Source: Lacticaseibacillus kribbianus (GTDB taxonomy: Bacteria; Bacillota; Bacilli; Lactobacillales; Lactobacillaceae). Taken from it: DNA of 64,000 nt. Below the pieces are notes generated by a model, which had not been told where the DNA came from, did no database searches, and was given only the letters and a program-made list of their open reading frames with translations. Shown one piece after another: positions 55,784 through 64,000 of this stretch (positions are counted from its first letter, which is position 1; each line of letters begins with the position of its first letter). The stretch is from NCBI RefSeq assembly GCF_020180945.1, contig NZ_JAIPUL010000001.1, positions 372,001-436,000 on the forward strand. Direction: 5' to 3'. The position numbers were made by a program, and so were the translations under genes.

Positions 55784-58700
55784 ATGAAACAAGCTTTGAA
55801 AAACTGGGCGCCCACGCTCCTCTTCGGTGCGCTGATCACACTGATGCTGTTGGGGGCCCTGCTGGTCGGCAACGTGCACGACCTGGACGCGCCGACCGTG
55901 GCCAGCCTGTCCGAACACGTCATCCGCGTCTGGGGGCCGTACTACGGCCAAAAGTACCTGTACCACGTCGGGCTGGCCCTGCTGATTGCGCTGCTGGCGG
56001 CGCAGACCGCCAGGCGGCCGACGTCTTTGAAGGCACCAGTGACGGCATGGCTGCTCGTCGTGGTGTCCGGGCTTGCCGTCCTGATTCTCGGCATCAACCT
56101 GACCGACGACCTGACCTACAAGGCCTTTTACGATGTGCTGTTCCCGCTGGCCCGCAACGCCTTTCCGGTCGCGGCGGGGGGCCTTGTGTTCCTGCTCGTG
56201 CAGCCGTGGCTGCTGCGCGCGGCCAAGACCAAGTGGGCGCTGCCGGTGCTGGTGCTCGCGCTCAGCGTGCCGGCGCTCTTTCACCAGGACCTGTTCGGCC
56301 TGACGACGGACTTCAGCTTGCTGGGGGTCGTGGTGCTCGGGTTCGCGGGCCTCGTGGGCGCACACCTCAAGGACGCGCGGCGTACGGCGGTGTGGACGGT
56401 GATTGCGGTTGTGCTGGCCATCGGCAGCATCGCGGCGATGGGCTTTTTGTCGCGGCGCGTCAACGGCGACCTCACCACGGCGAGTCGGTTCATCGAACTC
56501 TACTCGCCGCTGGTGGTGCTGCCGGCAATCGCCGGCGTCGGCCTGGTGCAGTGGGTCCTCGGGCGCGCCGGTGCCAAGCCGCGCGGCGCGGTCGGGCTGG
56601 CCGCGGTGGCGGCGCTTGCGCTGAGCGCGACCCGCAATGCCGACTGGCTGCTGATTCGTGAGGCGCTTGCGCCGGTGTTCGGCGAGCTCACCCGCGCGGA
56701 TTTCGTCGGTCAGCTGCGGCTGGCCGCCGCGACCCTCGCCGCGTTCGGCTGCTTCGTGGCGCTTTTGGCCACCCTGCTGCACTTCAGCCGCGGGTACCAG
56801 TGGCTTGCGGTGCGGCTTGACCGCTACACGCTGGGCACACTGGTGGTGGCGATTCGGGAGCGACCGGTGCTGCTTTGGCACGCGGTGCGCCACTACTGGC
56901 GGCTGTTGGTGGCGGTGCCGGTGGTGCTTGTGCTGCAGTTCGGCGCGACGTTTGCGCTGCACCGCACCATCTGGATGGACCAGATGATGAAGCCGCCGTA
57001 CCCGTCCATTTTTATTTACAACATGGTCAAGCACTTGCCAGTGATGCTGCTGTCTGCCGCGCTGATCGGCGGGGCGCTTTGGCTGTTGGTCGCGCTGACG
57101 AACCGCTTCTGGACGCCGCTGGCGCTGATGGTGCTGGTGGTGGGGGGCTTCGGCATCGCGGGTCGCATGAAAATGCTCGCGCGCGACGAGCCCATCCTGC
57201 CGGCCGACGTCAGTGAGCTGAAGTCGGCCAGCGAGCTGAGCGGCATGGTCGGCATGGGCGCCATCATCCTGATCGCGGTCGCCTGCCTTGCGCTGATCGC
57301 GCTGGCCGTGTGGGCGGATGTCCGCGCCGGTTCGGTGCGCACCGGCTACGCGCAGCGCGCGGTGCTGGTCGTGCTGCTGGGCTTCGGGCTGTTCGCCATG
57401 CGCAACACCGGGCGCGAGGACACCGCGGGGTATCGGGTGGCCAAGGCATTCCAAAACGCCCCGCGCTTTTCCAACCAGCTGCTTTTGGCCCAGGAGAACG
57501 GGCCAATCCTTCAGTTCACGAACAACCTGTCTTTGGTCATCATGGCCGAGCCCAAGGGCTACTCGGAGCAGGCCATCAAGCAGATTTACGCCAAGTACCA
57601 AAAGGCCGCAACGGCCATCAACCGCACCCGTACGAACAAGCTGGCGGATCAGACCATCATCTTCAACCTGAGCGAGGCGTTCACCGACCCGGCACGGGTG
57701 CCGGGCGTGACGCTCAGCAGCGACCCAATCAAGGCCGTCCACAGCATCGAGGCGGCGGCCACCGGCGGCCGCATGGTCTCCAACGGCTACGGCGGCGGGA
57801 CGGCCAACATGGAGTACGAGTCGCTGACCGGCTTCGCCCTCGGCAACTTAGACGAGCGCCTGACCTCACCGTACTCGCAGCTGGTCGAGCGCCAGAAGGT
57901 GGCGCCGGCCATCAGCAACGCGTTCAAGACCTCCGTCGGAATTCACCCGTACGTCGCGACGTTCTACAACCGCGTCGGCGTCTACAAGAAGTTCGGGTTC
58001 ACCAAGTTCTCGTACCTCGGCAGCAAGGACAAGATCCGCTTCAAGAAGCACATCGGCACCAACACCTACCTGTCCGACCAGACGCTGTACGACAACGCCG
58101 TGTACCGCATCAACCAGACTGCAGGCGGGCAGTTCATGAACCTGATCTCGATTCAAAACCACTACCCGTACGCCGACCCGATGTATCCGAAGTACAACTA
58201 CACCGCAAGCGGCACCACGGTCAAGGACCCGGACGCCAAAACGATGCTCGAGCATTACGCGCAGGGCATCGCCTACACGGATCAGGCCGTGGCGGCGTTC
58301 AAGGCGGAGCTGGACAAGATCCAAAAGCCAATCACCTGGGTCTTTTACGGCGATCACCTGCCGGCGGAGATGTTCAACGCCGCGCTGTCCGGCCCGACGT
58401 CGCTGCTCCTTCACCAGACCGACTTTTTCATCTACACCAACAAGTACGCGCGGGAGCACGGGGCACTGACGGCCATGAAGGACGTCAACGTCACCGGCCC
58501 AAGCAACTTCATCGCGCTGGCGCTGAAGCAGTCCAACTCGAAGGTCAACGCGATGACCGCCCTGCTCACGCGGGTGGCTGAGCAGCTGCCGTTCGCCTGG
58601 ATTAAGGACGAGGACTCGGTCGACGACAGCACCGTCGGCATGCGCTTCATCCTCAACAACGGGCACCTGATTCACTACGCGGACCTGACCGCCAAGCAGA

Positions 58701-58789
58701 AGTCGCTGTTGCACGACTACCAGCTGCTTCAGTACGACATCACGACGGGCAAGCAGTACAGCCAAAAGCTCGGCATGACGTTCAAGTAA
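55784..58789 (+). CDS. LtaS-like phosphoglycerol transferase with extra membrane domain
   Basis: A 1001-residue membrane enzyme. About ten hydrophobic segments fill residues 1-350; a second group of about five (370-560) matches the LtaS-type membrane domain. An extracellular sulfatase-like domain follows: IIFNLSEAF (metal Glu), GGGTANMEYESLTG (catalytic Thr), SIQNHYPYADP and FYGDHLPAE (metal Asp/His). LtaS enzymes of this type transfer glycerol phosphate from phosphatidylglycerol. Ordinary LtaS has 5 helices and 600-700 residues, so the first module is extra. Context suggests teichoic acid synthesis or decoration. AAAGGATTTTTGG precedes the ATG. Confidence 0.88.
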   Translation: MKQALKNWAPTLLFGALITLMLLGALLVGNVHDLDAPTVASLSEHVIRVWGPYYGQKYLYHVGLALLIALLAAQTARRPTSLKAPVTAWLLVVVSGLAVLILGINLTDDLTYKAFYDVLFPLARNAFPVAAGGLVFLLVQPWLLRAAKTKWALPVLVLALSVPALFHQDLFGLTTDFSLLGVVVLGFAGLVGAHLKDARRTAVWTVIAVVLAIGSIAAMGFLSRRVNGDLTTASRFIELYSPLVVLPAIAGVGLVQWVLGRAGAKPRGAVGLAAVAALALSATRNADWLLIREALAPVFGELTRADFVGQLRLAAATLAAFGCFVALLATLLHFSRGYQWLAVRLDRYTLGTLVVAIRERPVLLWHAVRHYWRLLVAVPVVLVLQFGATFALHRTIWMDQMMKPPYPSIFIYNMVKHLPVMLLSAALIGGALWLLVALTNRFWTPLALMVLVVGGFGIAGRMKMLARDEPILPADVSELKSASELSGMVGMGAIILIAVACLALIALAVWADVRAGSVRTGYAQRAVLVVLLGFGLFAMRNTGREDTAGYRVAKAFQNAPRFSNQLLLAQENGPILQFTNNLSLVIMAEPKGYSEQAIKQIYAKYQKAATAINRTRTNKLADQTIIFNLSEAFTDPARVPGVTLSSDPIKAVHSIEAAATGGRMVSNGYGGGTANMEYESLTGFALGNLDERLTSPYSQLVERQKVAPAISNAFKTSVGIHPYVATFYNRVGVYKKFGFTKFSYLGSKDKIRFKKHIGTNTYLSDQTLYDNAVYRINQTAGGQFMNLISIQNHYPYADPMYPKYNYTASGTTVKDPDAKTMLEHYAQGIAYTDQAVAAFKAELDKIQKPITWVFYGDHLPAEMFNAALSGPTSLLLHQTDFFIYTNKYAREHGALTAMKDVNVTGPSNFIALALKQSNSKVNAMTALLTRVAEQLPFAWIKDEDSVDDSTVGMRFILNNGHLIHYADLTAKQKSLLHDYQLLQYDITTGKQYSQKLGMTFK

Positions 58790-58836
58790 AGCGCGATTCG
58801 CGCGGCCGCCACAGGTCGCACTGGGTCCTGCGTGCG

Positions 58837-58889
58837 AGGCGCCTGCCGCGCATTTCCCCAACTTGGGAGGTGCGCGGCAGGCGCCTTTT
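58837..58889 (+). terminator. Terminator of the LtaS-like gene
   Basis: AGGCGCCTGCCGCGCA pairs with TGCGCGGCAGGCGCCT (16 bp) around a loop with an inner TCCC/GGGA, followed by TTTTG. A promoter was not recognised in the 200 bases that follow. Confidence 0.9.
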
Positions 58890-59096
58890 GCGCGCAGGCG
58901 TTGACGTGCGGCCCGCGATGGTGGGGTGACACTCGTTGGAATTCGGCCCGGGCGACGGACGGGCAGGCCGCATCGCCCTGGTGGGCGGCGATGCGGAAAC
59001 TTCGCGCCAAGTGCGCCCGCTTGCGGGAAAACCGGGCCGGGATGTGGTAAAGTAAACCTTGTCTACGGACACAGAACGGCAACTCGGGAGGAACAG

Positions 59097-60854
59097 ATGA
59101 ACAAGTCAAGAATGACAGGACTAGTGGCGGGCATCGCCCTGACGTTGCTGGTGGGGGCCGGCACGCAATCACAGTTAGTCACCGCAAGCGATACGGTGAC
59201 CGGCACCCGGGCGGTGACCACCGCCCAGAATGCGACCAGCACCAAGGCCGCGCCCGCAACCGCGGCGCGTGCGACGGCACCTGCTGCGATGACGGCCACC
59301 GCGGCCACTACCGAGGAGCCGCAAGCCGTCACCCAGCAGCTGGATCTGCTGGGCATCGTCGGCGGGGCGAACTACAAGCTTTGGGCCAACGTCACGACCT
59401 GGACCGCCGCCGGCCACGTCAGCCACGACTACCTCGGCCAGACGGTGCGCGTGACGGCGAAGGTCACCGTGCCGACCGGCGGGGTGTACCTGCTGCTCCA
59501 GTCGCTGAGCGGCCAAAGCCTCGGGTACGTCAACGCGGCCGGCGTCACGCTGACGACGCTGAACGGGACGAACCGGCTGGGCGCCGACCGCTACGGCACG
59601 GTGACCAGCAGCACGAACTACGCCATCTGGAACAACGGCGCGTGGGAGACCCGCGTCACCACGACCAAGGCCCAGCAGAATCACACCTATCAGCTGCTCG
59701 GGCTGTACGCCGACGACAACGGCTCGACCTACTACGCGCTGGGCAAAAACGGCGCGGTGTACGGCTTCGTCAACAGCCGTGCGCTGACGCTGGCGGCGTC
59801 TTCCGTCGGCGCCACGCAGGCGCTTGACCGCTACGGCACCGTCACCTCCGGCAGCTATGCCGTCTGGCAAGACCTCGCCTGGAGCCGCAAGCTGACCGTC
59901 AGCAGCACGATGCTGCACAAGACCTACCACGTGATCGGCCAAAACATCGCGGAGAACGGCGCGGTCTACTACAAGCTGGCGGACAGCAACGAGATTTTTC
60001 GCGGCTACGTCAACGCCAAGGCGCTGACGCTGGGCAACGGGCCGCAGGGGGCCTACACCACCCAGTCGCGCTGGGTGACGATGAACACGAAGTACGCCAT
60101 CTGGACCAGCTTCGCCTGGGTCAAGGCGGGCAAGCAGGCCAAATCGTACAGCGGCCAGCTGCTGCAGACGCGCCGCTACTACACCTACGTCAACGGCACG
60201 CGCTACGACTCCGTTTACACCGAATCGGGCATGTGGGTCGGCTACGTCAACGCCGCGGCCCTGAGCCCGGCCAAGAGCGGCTGGCGTTCGGTCGGCGGCA
60301 AGCTGCGTTACCTGAACGCCAACACCGGCAGCTACACCAAGACCTTTGCCGTGAAGTATTACAGCCAGCTCGACTCGCGCTGGGCGTCGCGCGTGTACAG
60401 CGGCTATCGCTTCGGCCCGACCGGCTGTGGCATGGCGTCAATTGCGATGATCCTGTCCGGCTTCGGTAAAAACGTGACACCGGCAACGGCGGCCAACTAC
60501 GCCAACAAGTACGGGCACTTCGACCGCGGTGCGGCCGGCTCCTGGGAGTCGGATCTGACCTCGGTGGCCAGCCACTACGGCGTGAAGTGGACCGTGATGA
60601 GCTCCGCTTCGCAGCTTTCCAGCTACCTCAAGAAGGGCTACCCGGCCACAATGTGCTTGGACCTCGGCAGCGGCGTGCGGCACATCGTCGTGCTGCACGG
60701 CTACGCCAACGGGTGGACTACGGTGTCCGATCCATACAGCTCCCTGCTTTACAGCGGCTCGCACAAGGTGACGGACGTCTGGAAGCGGCTGTCTTGGCGC
60801 TCGGATAACGTCAACATGGGCAAGTCCGCGGCCGTTGTGTACATCGCCAAGTAG
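59097..60854 (+). CDS. Secreted GW-repeat protein with C39-like peptidase domain
   Basis: A 585-residue secreted protein. Signal peptide residues 1-31; Ala/Thr-rich linker to about 80; four GW (SH3_8) repeats between about 85 and 395, each with a YxxW-type core such as NYAIWNNGAW and YAVWQDLAW; and a C-terminal C39-like domain from about 415. Catalytic Cys is in GPTGCGMAS, His in RHIVVLHGY and Asp/Asn in SDPYSSLL. GW repeats bind teichoic acid, so the enzyme is probably held at the wall. GGGAGGAACAG precedes the ATG at 59097. A paralogue lies 700 bases downstream. Confidence 0.88.
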   Translation: MNKSRMTGLVAGIALTLLVGAGTQSQLVTASDTVTGTRAVTTAQNATSTKAAPATAARATAPAAMTATAATTEEPQAVTQQLDLLGIVGGANYKLWANVTTWTAAGHVSHDYLGQTVRVTAKVTVPTGGVYLLLQSLSGQSLGYVNAAGVTLTTLNGTNRLGADRYGTVTSSTNYAIWNNGAWETRVTTTKAQQNHTYQLLGLYADDNGSTYYALGKNGAVYGFVNSRALTLAASSVGATQALDRYGTVTSGSYAVWQDLAWSRKLTVSSTMLHKTYHVIGQNIAENGAVYYKLADSNEIFRGYVNAKALTLGNGPQGAYTTQSRWVTMNTKYAIWTSFAWVKAGKQAKSYSGQLLQTRRYYTYVNGTRYDSVYTESGMWVGYVNAAALSPAKSGWRSVGGKLRYLNANTGSYTKTFAVKYYSQLDSRWASRVYSGYRFGPTGCGMASIAMILSGFGKNVTPATAANYANKYGHFDRGAAGSWESDLTSVASHYGVKWTVMSSASQLSSYLKKGYPATMCLDLGSGVRHIVVLHGYANGWTTVSDPYSSLLYSGSHKVTDVWKRLSWRSDNVNMGKSAAVVYIAK

Positions 60855-60866
60855 GAGGGTCACAAG

Positions 60867-61394
60867 ATGAGAACCGGAACACGAGTAGTACTGGGGCTCG
60901 CACTGGTTGCCCTGCTGGCGGGTGGTTGCGCCAAGCCGGCCGCTGATAAGCACTCGGCGGCCAAGGACGTGTCCAGCCAATCCGCCGGCAGCAAGGCATC
61001 AAGCGCCAAGCCGGCGACCAAAGACAAGTCGACGACCGATGACAAAAAGGCCAGCAGCGCGAGTGCGGCAGACACCACCGCGGCGCTGCTCAAGGCGGCC
61101 CGCGGTCCGCTGGCGCAGATTCAGCAAAACGCCAACGGCACCTACAAGGCAATCACGGTGACAAGCCCCGCCAAGGGTTCGCTGAGATACCGCATGGTGC
61201 TGAATCAGAAGCTGAGCGGCGTCGACGCGGCCTCGCTGAAGGTCGCGCTGGCCAAGGTGCTGACGCCGTCGCTCAACGCCGCCGCAAAGGTGGTGGACAA
61301 GCCGGCGGTCAGCGTGGTGCTCGAACAGCCGGACGGCAGCGTGCTGCTGCGCGCCAAGCTGTCCGAGGCGACGCAGGCGACCGAGACGCAGTGA
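60867..61394 (+). CDS. Small lipoprotein, unknown function
   Basis: A 175-residue lipoprotein. Lipobox LAGGC gives a lipidated Cys at about residue 21. A Lys/Ser/Ala-rich linker (to about 70) follows, then a small domain of about 100 residues with LRYRMVLNQKLSGVDAASLK and VSVVLEQPDGSVLLRAKLSE. AGGAGGG precedes the ATG, and the gene starts 12 bases after the GW/C39 gene, so the two are probably cotranscribed. No family recognised. Confidence 0.75.
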   Translation: MRTGTRVVLGLALVALLAGGCAKPAADKHSAAKDVSSQSAGSKASSAKPATKDKSTTDDKKASSASAADTTAALLKAARGPLAQIQQNANGTYKAITVTSPAKGSLRYRMVLNQKLSGVDAASLKVALAKVLTPSLNAAAKVVDKPAVSVVLEQPDGSVLLRAKLSEATQATETQ

Positions 61395-61410
61395 GCGGCG
61401 CCACCGCGCG

Positions 61411-61445
61411 AAGCGCTCAGACCCCGAACGGTCTGGGCGCTTTTT
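61411..61445 (+). terminator. Terminator of the GW/C39-lipoprotein unit
   Basis: AAGCGCTCAGACC and GGTCTGGGCGCTT pair with one wobble (13 bp), followed by TTTTT. Confidence 0.85.
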
Positions 61446-61549
61446 GCGTCGGTGAGACCGTGGCCGATTAATGTTATGCAATCTGAAGGATAGTATGCTA
61501 AGCTGTTCCCGTACCGTTGGGGTATAAAACGAACAGGTTGGAGAGACGA

Positions 61550-63709
61550 ATGATAAAAACTAATGTGACACGTGGCCTGGGCCTCGCCTTAGTCACCTTG
61601 GGCATGGCGGCAGGGTTGGCTGCCCCAACCGCGGTCAACGCGAGTGGCACCGACGCGGGCGCTGCGGCCCAGGCACAGCCGGCAGCGACCACAACGCGCG
61701 GCGCGGTGGCTCAGGGCGACCAGACCGCGGCCAGCACGTCCTCGGCGCCCACTTCCACCGGGGTGACCGGCGATGCTGCAGCGGCGAAGCCCGCCGGCGC
61801 GATCGATGAGACCGGCGCGGCTGCCGCTGCAACCGCAGACCCGGCCGCGAAGCCGGCGGCGCAGGCTGATGACGCCGGCACCCAGCAGGCGCTGGCGAAG
61901 ACCGCACCGGCGGCCGCCAACCCGAGCAAGGCGCCGAGCGCAACGCCGGCCAGCGCGCCTTTGATCAACACCTACGCGACGGTGATCAAGGGCCGCATGG
62001 CGTTTTGGCGTTCCCTGAATTGGGACAAGGCGGGCAAGACGAGTGACGACTACCTCAACCAGACGCTGGTCGCCGTCGCGCGCGTGACGCTGGCCAACGG
62101 CAACCCGTTCTACCAGCTGGCCACGGCCAAGGGCGAGGTGGTCGGCTACATCAACGCCACTGCGCTGGCCATCACCGACCAGCCGGGTGGGGTGGCGCAG
62201 CCGTTCGGACGTTACGCGACCATCACCACGACGGCGAACGCCAAGATCTGGGGCGACCTGAGCTTCAAGACGGTCGCCGCGATGGCCCCCGACGTTTTCC
62301 AGCAGACCTTCCTGGCCAAAACGGTCAGCCACCACGTGAACGGCGCGGACTACTACGCGCTCTACCGCGACGGCCAGCTCTTCGGCTACATCAACGCGGC
62401 CACGGTCAAGACGGCGGCCACCCAAGCCGGCGTCGCCGTGAGCGTGGACAAGTACGCCACAACGACTTCTAAGGCGCGCTACGCCATCTGGAAGGGCTTT
62501 GAATGGAAAAACAAGGCGGGGGCGACGGACGCGACGAAGCCGAAGACCTATGAGGTGCGCTACGCCTACCACCACGCGAGCGGGGCGGTGTACTACTCGC
62601 TGTACCGGGCTAACAAGTGGCAGGGCTACGTCAACGCCAAGGCGATGACTTTGGCCGACACCGCGCGCGGCGCGGCGCTGCCGACCGACCAGATCGTCAG
62701 CGTCACCGAGACGGGCCTGAAGGTCTGGACGGACCTTGCGATGCACACAAAGCTCACCGACACCAGGACCGTGCTCAACCGGACCTACCGGGTGACCCAG
62801 CGCTTCGTCTCGGAGGCCGGGCCAGAGTACTTCCAGCTGACTGATGGCAAAGGCCAGCCCCAGGGTTACGTCAACGCGACGGCCGTGACGAAGGCGGCCG
62901 GGGAACAGGGCCGCCCGGTCAGCGACAGCCGCGAGGTGCTCCTCAAGACCAACTACAAGCTCTGGCGCAATTTTGACTGGCTCGCGCTGGCCAAGCAGGC
63001 CGCAAGCTACCAGGGTCAGGCGCTTCAGGTCCGCTGCTACTACAACCACCTCAACGGCAGCCGCTACGCCTCGCTTTACACCTTGGGCGGCCAGTGGGTC
63101 GGCTACGTCAACGAAAAGGGGCTGACCCCGGCCGGCGTCTGGCGCCCGGTCAGCGGCCAGCTGCGCTACTACGATAACCTCAAGGACCGCTACACCAAGA
63201 CCTACGCGGTGACCTACTTCAGCCAGCTGGATGCGCGCTGGGCCAAGAAAAACTACGGCGGCTACGCGTTCGGCCCCAGTGGCTGTGGCATGGCCTCCAT
63301 GGCGATGGTGCTGGCCGGCTACGGCCGTGCCGTGACGCCGATCACGACCGCCGATTACGGCTACAAGTACGCCGACTTCGACCGCGACGGGGCGGGCACC
63401 AACCAGGAAACCCTGACCACGGTGGCGACGCGCTTCGGCCTCGACTGGAAGGTCATGGCGTCAAGCGCCGAGCTGATTAGCTACCTCAAGCAGGGCTACC
63501 CGGCGACGGTCTGCCTCGACCTCGGCGGCTACCGGCACATCGTGGTGCTGCACGGGTACGCTAACGGCAAGACCACGGTTTCCGATCCGTACGCTAACCG
63601 GCTGTACACCGGCAAGCACACGATTGCAGACGTCTGGAGCAAGCTCTCGTGGTTGCAGGGCAACCGCGAGATGGGGGCGTCTGCCGCCATCGTCTACTTC
63701 GCGCGGTAA
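61550..63709 (+). CDS. Secreted GW-repeat protein with C39-like peptidase domain (paralogue)
   Basis: A 719-residue protein with the same plan as that at 59.1 kb. Signal peptide residues 1-33, an Ala/Thr-rich linker to about 140, five GW repeats (cores such as MAFWRSLNW, AKIWGDLSF and YKLWRNFDW) to about 535, then the C39-like domain with GPSGCGMAS, RHIVVLHGY and SDPYANRL. GGAGAG precedes the ATG at 61550. Extra repeat and longer linker distinguish it. It has its own terminator region upstream and is separate from the lipoprotein gene. Confidence 0.88.
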   Translation: MIKTNVTRGLGLALVTLGMAAGLAAPTAVNASGTDAGAAAQAQPAATTTRGAVAQGDQTAASTSSAPTSTGVTGDAAAAKPAGAIDETGAAAAATADPAAKPAAQADDAGTQQALAKTAPAAANPSKAPSATPASAPLINTYATVIKGRMAFWRSLNWDKAGKTSDDYLNQTLVAVARVTLANGNPFYQLATAKGEVVGYINATALAITDQPGGVAQPFGRYATITTTANAKIWGDLSFKTVAAMAPDVFQQTFLAKTVSHHVNGADYYALYRDGQLFGYINAATVKTAATQAGVAVSVDKYATTTSKARYAIWKGFEWKNKAGATDATKPKTYEVRYAYHHASGAVYYSLYRANKWQGYVNAKAMTLADTARGAALPTDQIVSVTETGLKVWTDLAMHTKLTDTRTVLNRTYRVTQRFVSEAGPEYFQLTDGKGQPQGYVNATAVTKAAGEQGRPVSDSREVLLKTNYKLWRNFDWLALAKQAASYQGQALQVRCYYNHLNGSRYASLYTLGGQWVGYVNEKGLTPAGVWRPVSGQLRYYDNLKDRYTKTYAVTYFSQLDARWAKKNYGGYAFGPSGCGMASMAMVLAGYGRAVTPITTADYGYKYADFDRDGAGTNQETLTTVATRFGLDWKVMASSAELISYLKQGYPATVCLDLGGYRHIVVLHGYANGKTTVSDPYANRLYTGKHTIADVWSKLSWLQGNREMGASAAIVYFAR

Positions 63710-63755
63710 GCGCAACTGTTTGCATTTTTCTAAAAAAAACGAGTTGTCACACGTG

Positions 63756-63796
63756 CTTGGCCTGCCCACAGCTAGACTGTGAGGGGCCAAGTTTTA
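63756..63796 (+). terminator. Terminator after the second GW/C39 gene
   Basis: CTTGGCC/GGCCAAG with an inner CACAG/CTGTG stem, followed by TTTTATT. Confidence 0.65.
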
Positions 63797-63863
63797 TTGT
63801 GACTTGGGACTGCCCGTCTGGCGCGGGACACGATTGATTACGGGGAAAGGCTTGGGTTATCAC

Positions 63864-64000
63864 ATGGATCTCATCTTACTTGCTATTGGCGCGCTGTTCG
63901 TGCTGAGCTGGCGCTGGGCGCCGAACACGCTGGCGCGCGACTACATCGACCACCGCACCACCATGACCATCAACGGTTTCTTCCTGTTCCTGGTGTTTTT
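63864..64000 (+). CDS. Acyltransferase-3 family membrane protein, N-terminal part (3' end outside window)
   Basis: 45 codons are visible: MDLILLAIGALFVLSWRWAP, then RDYIDHRTTMTINGFFLFLV. A short hydrophobic helix, a charged loop and TTMTINGFFLFLVF at the start of the next helix resemble lactobacillar acyltransferase-3 proteins that acetylate exopolysaccharide or wall polymers. A weak ribosome binding site (AAAGG) is about 14 bases before the ATG. The call is tentative because the motif-bearing part is outside the window. Confidence 0.55.
   Translation, partial: MDLILLAIGALFVLSWRWAPNTLARDYIDHRTTMTINGFFLFLVF

Noticed and set aside
55346-57742. Very long minus-strand open frame opposite the LtaS-like gene
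   Set aside because: It mirrors codon bias in a GC-rich gene: Arg/His/Gln-rich, no ribosome binding site and no domain. The plus-strand product has clear motifs. The same applies to other long antisense frames, such as 33549-35315 and 51339-52262.

Overview
The window looks like chromosome from a Gram-positive, high-GC member of the Lactobacillaceae. Third codon positions are mostly G or C and nearly every gene has an AGGAGG-type ribosome binding site. The gene content fits: a YSIRK/KxYKxGKxW-like signal peptide with MucBP and LPXTG elements, a methionine T-box ahead of a MetE-like enzyme and luxS, an oleate hydratase, a PepI-type prolyl aminopeptidase, LCP and wall-teichoic-acid genes, and GW-repeat C39 hydrolases. 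The species is not identified. No rRNA, tRNA, transposase, prophage or CRISPR array was recognised.

Layout. 0-7.5 kb: the tail of an aminoglycoside nucleotidyltransferase, a large repeat-bearing cell-wall adhesin, and a MarR regulator divergent from an alpha/beta hydrolase. 7.2-10.2 kb: Nudix hydrolase, then a Met T-box, a MetE-like methyltransferase and luxS (methionine/activated methyl cycle). 10.3-18.4 kb: small envelope proteins and lipoproteins, a HAD phosphatase, a MazG-like pyrophosphohydrolase and galM. 18.4-23.2 kb: oleate hydratase, a tiny membrane peptide with a dyad at its promoter, TetR, a histidine phosphatase and an ANT(6)-like enzyme. 23.3-33 kb: lipoprotein, prolyl aminopeptidase, methyltransferase, AAA ATPase, an AT-richer gap, an ECF sigma/anti-sigma pair, a broken uridine-kinase-like gene and a CPA2 antiporter. 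33-41 kb: HelD, a thioesterase, feoAB plus its Cys-rich partner, and coaA. 41-46 kb: LCP protein, K+ channel, YihY, GtrA and a candidate ncRNA. 46-64 kb: an epimerase with an apparent internal deletion, methionine aminopeptidase, then an envelope block (GtrB-like, TagA, TagB, TagD, TagF-like fusion, TagH, TagG, an LtaS-like sulfatase, two GW/C39 secreted proteins around a lipoprotein, and the start of an acyltransferase).

Working together: the 48-56 kb genes encode linkage-unit synthesis, CDP-glycerol supply, polymerisation and export of a poly(glycerol-phosphate) wall teichoic acid. The LCP protein at 41-42 kb is a candidate for attaching it to peptidoglycan. GtrA and the GtrB-like enzyme suggest undecaprenyl-phosphate-sugar based decoration.

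Most unusual content is non-coding. (i) A family of ~122-bp tandem units that fold into long hairpins occurs in three intergenic clusters (20.5, 27.3 and 42.6 kb); stem arms differ between units but stay complementary, and a linker-only remnant sits at 47.8 kb. (ii) Two ~190-bp elements in opposite orientation (33.3 and 36.4 kb) are closed by perfect 20-21 bp inverted repeats and hold several inner hairpins around a shared core; most stem sequences differ. (iii) A ~400-nt apparently independent transcription unit at 45.5 kb has promoter, stems and terminator but no gene. Three genes look damaged: a zinc ribbon (frameshift), a kinase (frameshift plus deletion) and an epimerase (in-frame loss).
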